This document shows, piece by piece, positions 1 to 5,949 of a stretch of 6,842 bases of DNA. The stretch's first letter is position 1. Every line of letters begins with the position of its first letter. Both the position numbers and the translations under genes were made by a program. The notes beneath the pieces are model-generated. The model did no database searches. It had not been told where the DNA came from and saw nothing but the letters and a program-made list of their open reading frames with translations. Origin of the DNA: Lutispora sp041687175 (GTDB taxonomy: Bacteria > Bacillota > Clostridia > Lutisporales > Lutisporaceae); assembly GCF_041687175.1 (NCBI RefSeq), contig NZ_JAWLCK010000134.1:1-6842 (forward strand), given 5' to 3'.

Positions 1-333
1 ATCTGACTGTAAATTTCGCTCTTTGTTAACCAGAACCAGGACATCATCTGGATTTTTAACAATACTATTGCCTTCAGAATCAGTATAAACAGTATCTTTT
101 AATAAATCATTGTTTTGCTCAATAATGTGATTATCTTCTAATTCCTCAGTATCCTCTAAAGCTTGGCTTTCAGCAATAGTATCAGCGTTGATAGGGCTAT
201 ATGCAATAATACTGTATAGCTTGTCCCTAAAAAGTGAAACAAACAATGCAAAAATTAAAAGTATAATCAAAGTACTAATAAATTTTCTTCTTTGTTTTTT
301 GCGTATTTGTGATTTAATTTTTAAGACCCCCAT
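1..333 (-). CDS. M15B-family D-alanyl-D-alanine carboxypeptidase (VanY/DacB-like), N-terminal part only
   Basis: The 111 visible codons (reading leftwards from ATG at 333) give a short basic head (KIKSQIRKKQRRK), one hydrophobic membrane segment at about residues 18-35, an acidic, Asn-rich linker at about 50-90, and then NPDDVLVLVNKERNLQSD at 94-111. From memory, the DD(V/I)LVLVNKxxxL motif is the typical entry to the mature domain of VanY/DacB-type zinc peptidases, which trim the terminal D-Ala from peptidoglycan stem peptides outside the cell. The catalytic His/Asp residues lie beyond the window edge, so activity cannot be judged. Start choice: GAGG sits directly against the ATG with no spacer, which is unusual. 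An in-frame TTG lies two codons upstream, and the frame is closed by TAA just beyond position 360. The gene diverges from the catabolic cluster and is probably unrelated to it. Other anchored wall proteins remain possible. Confidence 0.72.
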   Translation of the reverse strand, partial: MGVLKIKSQIRKKQRRKFISTLIILLIFALFVSLFRDKLYSIIAYSPINADTIAESQALEDTEELEDNHIIEQNNDLLKDTVYTDSEGNSIVKNPDDVLVLVNKERNLQSD

Positions 334-357
334 CCTCAATTCGCATAATATATCTCT

Positions 358-376
358 ATATTACAAATTGTAATAT
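358..376. promoter_or_regulatory. 19-bp perfect palindrome over the -10 box (candidate operator)
   Basis: ATATTACAAATTGTAATAT is a perfect 9-1-9 inverted repeat centred on 367. It covers the -10 box and predicted start of the leftward promoter, a classic repressor position. The core ATTACAA-N-TTGTAAT has the 7-1-7 layout of Fur/PerR/Zur-type boxes and the TACA...TGTA core seen in BlaI/MecI/CopY-type operators, but it matches neither consensus well enough to name a regulator. In such AT-rich DNA a chance palindrome is also possible. Confidence 0.4.
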
Positions 377-395
377 TTTTATACATGAAATTCAA
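367..395 (-). promoter_or_regulatory. Sigma-A-type promoter of the carboxypeptidase gene
   Basis: Read on the minus strand there is a -35 box TTGAAT (395-390), a 17-bp spacer and a -10 box TACAAT (372-367). This predicts transcription starting near 360 and a leader of about 27 nt before the ATG at 333. Spacing and both hexamers are good for a vegetative promoter. Not tested beyond reading. Confidence 0.55.
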
Positions 396-466
396 GTATA
401 TCTGTATTTATCTTTAACATAGCAAAGCAGCCTTAGCAGGTAGGAGTAGGGATAATATATGGAGGA

Positions 467-494
467 TTTACTAGATTAAAGTAGAATATATAAA
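467..494 (+). promoter_or_regulatory. Weak candidate promoter for the aldolase gene
   Basis: TTTACT (467-472), a 16-bp spacer and TATAAA (489-494) form the best sigma-A-like pair I could find upstream of the aldolase. It would start transcription near 501 and leave a leader of about 180 nt carrying both inverted repeats (526-545 and 565-586). The -35 match is modest and the region is AT-rich, so this is tentative. Confidence 0.3.
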
Positions 495-664
495 ACTAAT
501 ATAAAGAACTATATAGCGAGATAATGATAACTAAGTTTAGTTGTCTGGTTCGTAGATAAGTGAAGGGGCTATAGAATATAGTTCCCACTAGAAGAATTAA
601 ATTTCGAGAAATGAAATATGCTAAAAATATGATGAAGTGAATAAAAAAATATTAACTATAACAA

Positions 665-670
665 AAGGAG
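665..670 (+). promoter_or_regulatory. Ribosome binding site that sets the aldolase start at 679
   Basis: AAGGAG lies 8 nt before the ATG at 679. The reading frame is open further upstream to a GTG at 637, but that GTG has no Shine-Dalgarno sequence, and the extra 14 residues precede the usual DapA-family N-terminus (KGVIPPMITPF). The ATG at 679 is therefore preferred. Confidence 0.8.
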
Positions 671-678
671 AGAATAAA

Positions 679-1572
679 ATGGCTGATATGAAAATTAAAG
701 GCGTAATACCTCCGATGATTACACCTTTTAAAGAAAACGGAGATGTTGATTATCAACTTCATGCTGAAAACTTAGAAAAATGGAATAAGGATAATTTGAC
801 AGGTTATTTAGTATTAGGTTCCAACAGTGAGACAGTATATTTAAATGAAGATGAGAAGCTTGAGTTAATCAAGATTACTGTAGAAACAGCTAAAAAGGAT
901 AGAATAATACTAGCAGGAACCGGAATGGAATCAACCAGGGAGACAATAAAGCTGACAAACAAAGCTGCAAAGTTGGGAGCTCATGCTGCTTTGATTTTGA
1001 CTCCATTTTATTATGGTGGGAAAATGAATGATGAAGCATTGATAAATTATTTTACCGATGTAGCAGATAATGTGGATATTCCTGTATTGATTTATAATGT
1101 TACAAAGTTTACTCATATCAATATTTCTGTTAATGCAGTAGAAAAATTAAGCAGACATCCAAATATAATCGGGATGAAGGATAGTTCCGGTGACGTACCT
1201 CAGCTTGTGAAGTTTCAAAGCGTGATACCAGAGTCCTTTAATCTTATGGTTGGAACCGCATCTGCCTGGTATCCTGCATTGACTTTAGGGATAAAAGCAG
1301 CAATAATGGCATTGGCTAATTGTGCTCCTAATGAATGTGCATTGGTACAGGAAGAATTTGAAAGAGGAAATGTGGAAGAAGCCAGAGAGATATATACCAG
1401 AGTATTCCCTGTGAATCAGGCAGTTACTGGAACCTTTGGGATTGCAGGTCTCAAATATGCTTGCAGCCTCTTAGGCTATCAAGGAGGATTTGTCAGAAAA
1501 CCGCTATTGGAGTTAAAAGAAGAAGAAAAAGAAAAGATAAGGCAAATCCTTGCCAAGGCAAAATTGATGTAG
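679..1572 (+). CDS. DapA-superfamily aldolase, probably 4-hydroxy-2-oxoglutarate aldolase-like
   Basis: This 297-residue protein has the usual length of the class I (Schiff-base) DapA/NanA lyases, cytosolic TIM barrels that make or break a C-C bond next to pyruvate. Visible motifs: ITPF at 14-17, the oxo-acid-binding loop GSNSE at 47-51, catalytic Tyr139 in YNV, and the Schiff-base lysine Lys167 in GMKDSSGD (165-172). The Arg that follows the catalytic Tyr by five residues in true dihydrodipicolinate synthases is Phe144 here, which argues against lysine biosynthesis. By eye the closest relative I recall is animal HOGA1: both share GxEST, a TPxYYxG-type strand, SRHPNIIGMKDSSGDV-like text and FGIxGLK near the C-terminus. 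HOGA cleaves 4-hydroxy-2-oxoglutarate to pyruvate and glyoxylate. KDG aldolase or another pyruvate lyase remains possible. The neighbouring activator and alanine-dehydrogenase-type gene fit an amino-acid role. Family assignment is firm; substrate is inference. Confidence 0.85.
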   Translation: MADMKIKGVIPPMITPFKENGDVDYQLHAENLEKWNKDNLTGYLVLGSNSETVYLNEDEKLELIKITVETAKKDRIILAGTGMESTRETIKLTNKAAKLGAHAALILTPFYYGGKMNDEALINYFTDVADNVDIPVLIYNVTKFTHINISVNAVEKLSRHPNIIGMKDSSGDVPQLVKFQSVIPESFNLMVGTASAWYPALTLGIKAAIMALANCAPNECALVQEEFERGNVEEAREIYTRVFPVNQAVTGTFGIAGLKYACSLLGYQGGFVRKPLLELKEEEKEKIRQILAKAKLM

Positions 1573-1579
1573 TTAATAG

Positions 1580-1613
1580 AGCCACTGAGGACAATAAACC
1601 GTTCCCGGTGGCT
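1580..1613. repeat. REP-like hairpin repeat, copy 1
   Basis: The right half, AACCGTTCCCGGTGGCT (1597-1613), matches AACCGATCCCCGGTGGCT (6141-6158) upstream of galU apart from one substitution and one 1-base gap. Read on the minus strand both start GCCACCGGGGA-like and continue to CGGTT. The shared text and hairpin form suggest a dispersed intergenic repeat, here doubling as the aldolase terminator. Confidence 0.5.
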
Positions 1614-1616
1614 TTT
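1580..1616 (+). terminator. Hairpin terminator after the aldolase gene
   Basis: Starting 7 nt after the stop codon, AGCCACTG (1580-1587) pairs with CGGTGGCT (1606-1613), eight pairs including one T-G. The 18-nt loop can partly pair inside (GGAC with GTTCC). A short TTTT run follows. The U-tract is brief, so termination may be partial and some read-through into the activator gene is possible. Confidence 0.55.
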
Positions 1617-1660
1617 GGATTCTTAAGGCAAAGGCGCAGAAGTTTAGAGTTATTGCCCGC

Positions 1661-1689
1661 TTGATTTGCATTATATGATTTGATATAGT
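1661..1689 (+). promoter_or_regulatory. Sigma-A-type promoter of the sigma-54 activator gene
   Basis: TTGATT (1661-1666), a 17-bp spacer and TATAGT (1684-1689) predict a start near 1696 and a leader of about 20 nt before the ATG at 1716. This fits the usual arrangement in which a sigma-54 activator is made from an ordinary promoter. Confidence 0.55.
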
Positions 1690-1715
1690 ATTAGCGGGAT
1701 AGAAGGTGATTTATA

Positions 1716-3110
1716 ATGAAGTTAATGGGAGATTTATTCAACAAAAGAGGTTACATTGATGGCATCACCATAATAGATTTAAAGGGAGAAATATTGTTTA
1801 CAGCAAAATTTAACAATAAGTTGAATCAGGATAGTTGTGAGAACTATGAGGTTGTAGGCAAGAATTTTTTCGATGTTTATGAGAATCTCAATAAAGATAA
1901 TAGCACTATATATAAAGCTATGGAGCTAGGGATACCACTATATATAGATAATCAGACCCTTAAATCTGCAGGAAGAAGAGAAATAAAAATTTCTTCCTTA
2001 TCAATACCAATAAAATCGGGGAAAAAAATTGTTGGTGCTATAGATTTATCCATAAGTGAAGAGGATCCAGTAAATGACGATGAATATATAAAGATAAACA
2101 GTGAAACCTTTGAAAATAATAATGTGGATAAATTATCCAATGATGGAAATTGCGCAAAATTTGTGGCTGATAACATTATTACTAACAACAAAAAGATGCT
2201 TGAGCTTAAGGATTATATAAAAATTGCTGCCGGTTGTGATTTGCCAGTGCTCATATATGGAGAGACAGGTACAGGGAAAGAGCTTTTTGCACATGCCATT
2301 CATAATGAGAGCAAAAGAAAACATAAACCTTTTATAGCACAGAATTGTGCCGCAATACCGGAGAACTTACTGGAGAGCATACTCTTTGGAACCTCAAAGG
2401 GTGCTTTTACAGGAGCTGTTGACAATATTGGTCTGTTGGAACTGGCTGATGGTGGAACAATTTTTCTTGATGAGATAAATTCCATGCCGTTGCATCTGCA
2501 GTCAAAGATGCTTCGAGTATTACAGGATGGTTCTTTCAGAAGCATAGGTTCTAAAGAGTTAAAAACCGTTGATGTTAAAATTATCACTTCAATAAATGAG
2601 GAACCGCTGAAGGCCATCGCAGAAGGCAAGTTAAGAAAAGATATTTACTATAGGCTTAATGTTTTAAATATTAGTATTCCGCCCCTAAGAGACAGGAAAG
2701 ACGATATTCTTCCTCTTGTTAATTTCTATATCTCAAGATATAACAAGATTTTCAGGAAGAATGTTAAATATGTTTCAACAGACCTATGTGAAAAGCTAAA
2801 AAAATATGATTGGCCAGGGAATGTCCGCGAATTGGAGAATGTGATCGCATATGGCATAAGCGTTGTTGATAACACAAAAATTAAGCTTGAGTTTTCGGAT
2901 ATACAGAAAAGATACGATGAGCTAATCAAAATGAATAGCAATGATGAAGTAAATATTGTATCTTTGAGAGATATGATTGAGAATTATGAGATGAGCTTAA
3001 TAAAAAAAGTGCTTATACAGACAGAGGACAATGTGACAAAGGCTTCTAAAATTCTTAATATACCAAGGCAAACGTTGCAAAGAAAAGCAAAGCAATATAA
3101 TTTAATATAA
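1716..3110 (+). CDS. PAS-domain sigma-54-dependent transcriptional activator (RocR-like)
   Basis: This 464-residue cytosolic enhancer-binding protein activates RNA polymerase carrying sigma-54. Domains in order: an N-terminal PAS-type sensor (about 8-115), a linker (about 116-150), an AAA+ ATPase core (about 150-385), and a Fis-type helix-turn-helix (about 436-464, DNVTKASKILNIPRQTLQRK). Working parts are intact: Walker A GETGTGKE (182-189), sigma-54 contact loop GAFTGA (229-234), Walker B GGTIFLDE (246-253), likely arginine fingers Arg307 and Arg313, and sensor II WPGNVREL (366-373). No receiver domain is present, so it should respond to a ligand through PAS rather than to phosphorylation. 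The architecture and PAS text resemble Bacillus RocR, which controls arginine/ornithine use, but the ligand cannot be read here. The start has AAGGTG about 7 nt upstream; an in-frame ATG three codons later is less well placed. It lies directly upstream of paired palindromes and a -24/-12 promoter, its likely target. Confidence 0.93.
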   Translation: MKLMGDLFNKRGYIDGITIIDLKGEILFTAKFNNKLNQDSCENYEVVGKNFFDVYENLNKDNSTIYKAMELGIPLYIDNQTLKSAGRREIKISSLSIPIKSGKKIVGAIDLSISEEDPVNDDEYIKINSETFENNNVDKLSNDGNCAKFVADNIITNNKKMLELKDYIKIAAGCDLPVLIYGETGTGKELFAHAIHNESKRKHKPFIAQNCAAIPENLLESILFGTSKGAFTGAVDNIGLLELADGGTIFLDEINSMPLHLQSKMLRVLQDGSFRSIGSKELKTVDVKIITSINEEPLKAIAEGKLRKDIYYRLNVLNISIPPLRDRKDDILPLVNFYISRYNKIFRKNVKYVSTDLCEKLKKYDWPGNVRELENVIAYGISVVDNTKIKLEFSDIQKRYDELIKMNSNDEVNIVSLRDMIENYEMSLIKKVLIQTEDNVTKASKILNIPRQTLQRKAKQYNLI

Positions 3111-3121
3111 AAATTATGCAA

Positions 3122-3161
3122 TTGCTCATATATAAGCTGTCTTTTGCTCATATATGAGCAA
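3122..3161. promoter_or_regulatory. Two tandem palindromic sites, likely upstream activating sequences
   Basis: Site 2 (3144-3161), TTGCTCATATATGAGCAA, is a perfect 18-bp palindrome. Site 1 (3122-3139), TTGCTCATATATAAGCTG, matches it at 15 of 18 positions, with all differences in the right half. Their starts are 22 bp apart, about two helical turns, so two dimers would sit on the same DNA face. Their centres lie about 147 and 125 bp upstream of the predicted sigma-54 start near 3278, the usual position for enhancer sites of this activator class. The adjacent activator gene is the obvious candidate binder. That the protein binds here is inference. Confidence 0.7.
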
Positions 3162-3168
3162 TTTTTTT
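3144..3168 (+). terminator. Hairpin plus U-tract after the activator gene
   Basis: TTGCTCA / TGAGCAA forms a 7-bp stem with a TATA loop and is followed by seven T residues, 33 nt after the activator stop codon. This has the form of a rho-independent terminator. The stem is AT-rich and short, so strength is uncertain. The same palindrome is also the better of the two candidate activator sites. Confidence 0.5.
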
Positions 3169-3251
3169 ATGGGGAAAGTCAGAACTTTTAAACTCTATAT
3201 CAAGAACATTGCTATTACATGTTTTTTTAATGAAGGAAACAGAATAGGTAA

Positions 3252-3267
3252 TGGCATTACTTTTGCT
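3252..3267 (+). promoter_or_regulatory. Sigma-54 (-24/-12) promoter of the dehydrogenase-carrier operon
   Basis: TGGCATTACTTTTGCT matches the TGGCAY-N5-TTGCW consensus. The invariant GG (3253-3254) and GC (3265-3266) are separated by exactly 10 bp. Transcription should start near 3278, giving a leader of about 52 nt with GGGAGG at 3315-3320 before the ATG at 3330. The upstream activator gene and paired palindromes strongly support the call. Confidence 0.82.
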
Positions 3268-3329
3268 TATGTTTATATGTAAGCGTAAAAGCTTAATAGA
3301 TAAAATCGAGCTATGGGAGGTAAGTCATA

Positions 3330-4493
3330 ATGATCTTTGGAGTTTTAAAAGACATAAAAAAACACGAATACAGGGTAATAGCAACTCCTTCTGAGGTATC
3401 AACTATTGTCAAAGACGGGCATAGAGTGCTGGTGCAAAAAAATGCTGGTGCTAATGCAGGTTTTCCTGATGAAGAGTATATCAAATCAGGAGCAGAGATA
3501 GTTGATACAATGGAAGAGATATATGAAAGAAGTGACTTTGTAGCTAAAGTTAAAGAAATCGAACCATGTGAATATGATTTGCTTAGAGAAGGCCAAATCA
3601 TCTTTACTTGTATTCATCCAGCAGCTCATAGAGAAGAAGTACAGGCTCTCCTTGACAAAAAAGTTATTGCTTTTACAGCTGAGGATTCTCATAGATATGG
3701 ATCTCCTAACTGTGAAGCTGCTGGCAAAGTAGGTGCTTTCCTTGGACTGGAATCTCTTTTATCCATTAATGGAGGGAATGGGAAGTTTGTTAATGGTCTT
3801 GCAGGGGCACCAGGTATAAAGGCATTAATACTAGGAGGAGGGATAGTAGGCAAGAATGCTCTGCAGGTTCTTCAATCTTTGGGTGCATGGGTTACTGTCA
3901 TGGATATCAATATTGCCACACTCAGGGAAATTGGGAAAATGTACAATGAAAAGGTCAACACACAAATTTCTACAAGGTATAATATTGAGAAACTGCTTCC
4001 TGAGATAGACTTATTACTTAATTGTGTAAAATGGCCTAAAGACAGCAAAGAATTTCTAATTGACAGAAGCATGGTAAGAAAAATGCAGAAGGGTTCAGTA
4101 ATAGTGGACATTAGTAACGATTATGGAGTGATAGAAACATTCCGTGAAACGACTCTAGACAATCCAAGATATATTGAAGAGGGTGTCGTACATTATTGTG
4201 TCAGCAATTTACCTTCAACTATTTCTCAAACCACATCCGTTGCATATGCAGCTTCAGTATTGCCTCATATAAGAAATATTATGAATCTTGGCATAGAAGA
4301 AGCATGCATCAGGGATGGATTCTTGAGAAGAAGTCTTACAGTATATAAAGGATATTTGACGCATGAAGAGACAAGTGCGATACAGAATAGACCATGGATA
4401 AGACCAGAAGATATATTGAAGATTGCAGACAAGAAACTAGATCCAGCACCACCTGCAACAATAACCAGGTCAAATAATTTTATAACTCTATAA
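3330..4493 (+). CDS. Alanine dehydrogenase-family NAD-dependent amino-acid dehydrogenase
   Basis: This 387-residue cytosolic protein belongs to the alanine dehydrogenase / transhydrogenase-alpha family (Ald usually about 371 residues), which interconverts alanine with pyruvate and ammonia using NAD. Known catalytic positions are kept: Arg15 (EYRV), Lys75 (KVKE), His96 (IHPAAH) and an Asp at 264 aligning with Ald Asp270. The Rossmann motif GGGIVG is at 169-174, with Asp192 at the end of the next strand favouring NAD over NADP. It differs from textbook Ald where the YETVQ...LPLLAPMSEVAGR segment is expected; here residues 115-135 read FTAEDSHRYGSPNCEAAGKVG. The DQGG motif is replaced by NDYG, and there is a C-terminal tail of roughly 15 residues (DPAPPAT region). 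The substrate may therefore not be alanine; glyoxylate/glycine or another small amino acid is possible. GGGAGG 9 nt before the ATG sets the start. It is first in a sigma-54-driven operon with the carrier gene 40 bp downstream. Confidence 0.85.
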   Translation: MIFGVLKDIKKHEYRVIATPSEVSTIVKDGHRVLVQKNAGANAGFPDEEYIKSGAEIVDTMEEIYERSDFVAKVKEIEPCEYDLLREGQIIFTCIHPAAHREEVQALLDKKVIAFTAEDSHRYGSPNCEAAGKVGAFLGLESLLSINGGNGKFVNGLAGAPGIKALILGGGIVGKNALQVLQSLGAWVTVMDINIATLREIGKMYNEKVNTQISTRYNIEKLLPEIDLLLNCVKWPKDSKEFLIDRSMVRKMQKGSVIVDISNDYGVIETFRETTLDNPRYIEEGVVHYCVSNLPSTISQTTSVAYAASVLPHIRNIMNLGIEEACIRDGFLRRSLTVYKGYLTHEETSAIQNRPWIRPEDILKIADKKLDPAPPATITRSNNFITL

Positions 4494-4533
4494 AGCCCAT
4501 AAACAAAAAATAATGATATGAAAGGGGATCAAC

Positions 4534-5943
4534 ATGGAAGAAGCATTAAACATGGGTATATTATCATTAGTACCTGCAATACTAGCTATAGTTCTATCAT
4601 TTTTAGCAAGAAATACTATTTTTGCTTTGGCAGTTGCATGCTTTGTTGGAACACTTTTGGCGGGTCAGGGCATAATGGGATTTCCAACATTATTAAAAAC
4701 AAGTTTAGGTACAACTAGTTTCTCATGGGTTATGTTATTGAACACATTTGTAGCCATTCTAGTGGCGTATTTTAGAAAGACAGGCGCTATACAGGGATTT
4801 ACTCTGTATATAGAAGAAAAACAGCTAAGCAGAAAAGCAATACAGATAGTTGCCTGGCTTTTGGGTATGTTCGTATATTTTAGTGATTCTTTTAGTCCGT
4901 TGTTTGTTGGAACTACTATGAGAGGTATAGCAGACAAAGCAAGAATCTCAAGAGAAAAATTATCCTATATAGCTGACTCCGGAGCAGCTCCTGTCAGCGT
5001 GCTAGTACCTATAACAGGCTGGGCTGCATATTTAAGCGGTTTAGCAATCGGTATTGGTACTATAGCAACTCAGGAAGATGCAACGAGATTATTTATCAAA
5101 GCAGTACCATTGAACTTTTATGCTGTGTTTACAGTAATATTTGTAGGACTAATAGCAGCCGGTATTATCAAAGATTTTGGTCCTATGAAAAAAGCAGAAG
5201 ATAGAGCGATAAATGAAGGTAAGGTATTGAGAGATGGAGCAAATCCATTGATTGGTAAGGAATTGACTGAGATGGAAGCTTATCCTGGCATCAAACCAAG
5301 GGTATTCTTAAACTTCGTATTACCTGTAATAATGATTATGACCATAGCAATGGGTACTTATATAGCTATGAAATCAGCAAAGACTATGGAAGCTTTCCTA
5401 TTCGTAATCATATTTATGAGTATAAGCATGTTTATACAAGGTATTCCTTTTATAGAAATTATGAACACAATAACTGATGGTATAAAAGGAGCAGTACCTG
5501 CTGTATCTATCTTGGCTCTGGCTTACTCAGTAAATAGTTTAAGCAAGACTATGGGAACAGCAGATTATATAGTTTCAATAAGTGAAGGCCTACTAAGCCC
5601 AAGTTTGCTACCAGCTATAATTTTTATAATCGCTTCAATAATAGCTTTTTCAACAGGCTCTTCCTGGGGAACTTTTGCAATCTGCATGCCTATAGCGTTG
5701 CCATTAGCTTTTAACTTTACAGGCGGAGCAGTGACAACATTAGTGACTGCATGCTTTGCTGCTGTAGCCGGTGGTGGAGTATTTGGAGACCATTGTTCTC
5801 CATTGTCAGATACAACAATATTAGCTTCAACAGGATCTGCCGCAGATCATATTGACCATGTTAAAACCCAATTACCATATGCTCTTCTATGCGGTGGAGT
5901 AGCATTAGTTGGATACCTGTTACTAGGCTTTATGAGCATATAG
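4534..5943 (+). CDS. NhaC-family membrane antiporter/carrier
   Basis: This 469-residue polytopic inner-membrane protein has around 11-12 hydrophobic segments through its length and a cytosol-like charged loop at about 213-255. NhaC-type signatures are clear: DSFSPLFVGTTMRGIADK (118-135), a YIADSGAAPVSVLVP stretch (145-159), GSSWGT (375-380), and the hallmark C-terminal block from GGGVFGDHCSPLSDTT to DHIDHV (413-443). Members swap Na+ for H+, and some, such as MleN, couple this to an organic acid (malate in, lactate out). In an operon with an amino-acid dehydrogenase, transport of an amino acid or hydroxy/oxo acid is more likely than pure pH control, but that is inferred from context. Start: AAAGGGG (4521-4527) sits 6 nt before the ATG at 4534; a second ATG six codons on is less well placed. 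It is probably co-transcribed from the sigma-54 promoter and ends just before a strong terminator. Confidence 0.9.
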   Translation: MEEALNMGILSLVPAILAIVLSFLARNTIFALAVACFVGTLLAGQGIMGFPTLLKTSLGTTSFSWVMLLNTFVAILVAYFRKTGAIQGFTLYIEEKQLSRKAIQIVAWLLGMFVYFSDSFSPLFVGTTMRGIADKARISREKLSYIADSGAAPVSVLVPITGWAAYLSGLAIGIGTIATQEDATRLFIKAVPLNFYAVFTVIFVGLIAAGIIKDFGPMKKAEDRAINEGKVLRDGANPLIGKELTEMEAYPGIKPRVFLNFVLPVIMIMTIAMGTYIAMKSAKTMEAFLFVIIFMSISMFIQGIPFIEIMNTITDGIKGAVPAVSILALAYSVNSLSKTMGTADYIVSISEGLLSPSLLPAIIFIIASIIAFSTGSSWGTFAICMPIALPLAFNFTGGAVTTLVTACFAAVAGGGVFGDHCSPLSDTTILASTGSAADHIDHVKTQLPYALLCGGVALVGYLLLGFMSI

Positions 5944-5949
5944 CCGCGG

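Larger units (their letters stand above)
334..678. other. Divergent intergenic region with small inverted repeats
   Basis: No convincing gene lies here. Besides the leftward promoter and palindrome at its left end, it holds two inverted repeats. One at 526-545 has arms GATAACTAA / TTAGTTGTC, nine pairs including one G-T. The other at 565-586 is GGGGCTATA / TATAGTTCCC around a GAA loop, with one bulge. Neither is followed by a U-tract, so neither looks like a terminator. I found no T-box, glycine-riboswitch or other known leader motif, and no GG-N10-GC sigma-54 promoter on the plus strand. Confidence 0.5.

Noticed and set aside
188..373. Plus-strand 61-residue ORF opposite the wall-peptidase gene
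   Set aside because: It is antisense to the peptidase N-terminus, matches no family, and its 3' end crosses the leftward promoter.
611..640. Nine-codon ORF (MKYAKNMMK) before the aldolase, as a possible leader peptide
   Set aside because: No ribosome site and no attenuator-like hairpin/U-tract tied to it; probably chance in AT-rich DNA.
637..678. GTG start 14 codons upstream of the aldolase ATG
   Set aside because: It has no ribosome binding site and would add residues not expected in the DapA family; the ATG at 679 has AAGGAG at the right distance.
400..678. Second sigma-54 promoter or palindromic activator site upstream of the aldolase
   Set aside because: No GG-N10-GC pair and no TTGCTCATATATGAGCAA-like site was found on reading this stretch.
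1461..1664. 67-residue plus-strand ORF across the end of the aldolase gene
   Set aside because: Out-of-frame overlap with a well-supported gene and runs through the terminator hairpin.
2300..2629. 109-residue minus-strand ORF inside the activator gene
   Set aside because: Antisense to the conserved AAA+ core; open only because of codon bias on the real strand.
4518..4718. 66-residue plus-strand ORF at the start of the carrier gene
   Set aside because: Different frame from the carrier, uses the carrier's ribosome site as coding DNA, and has no family resemblance.
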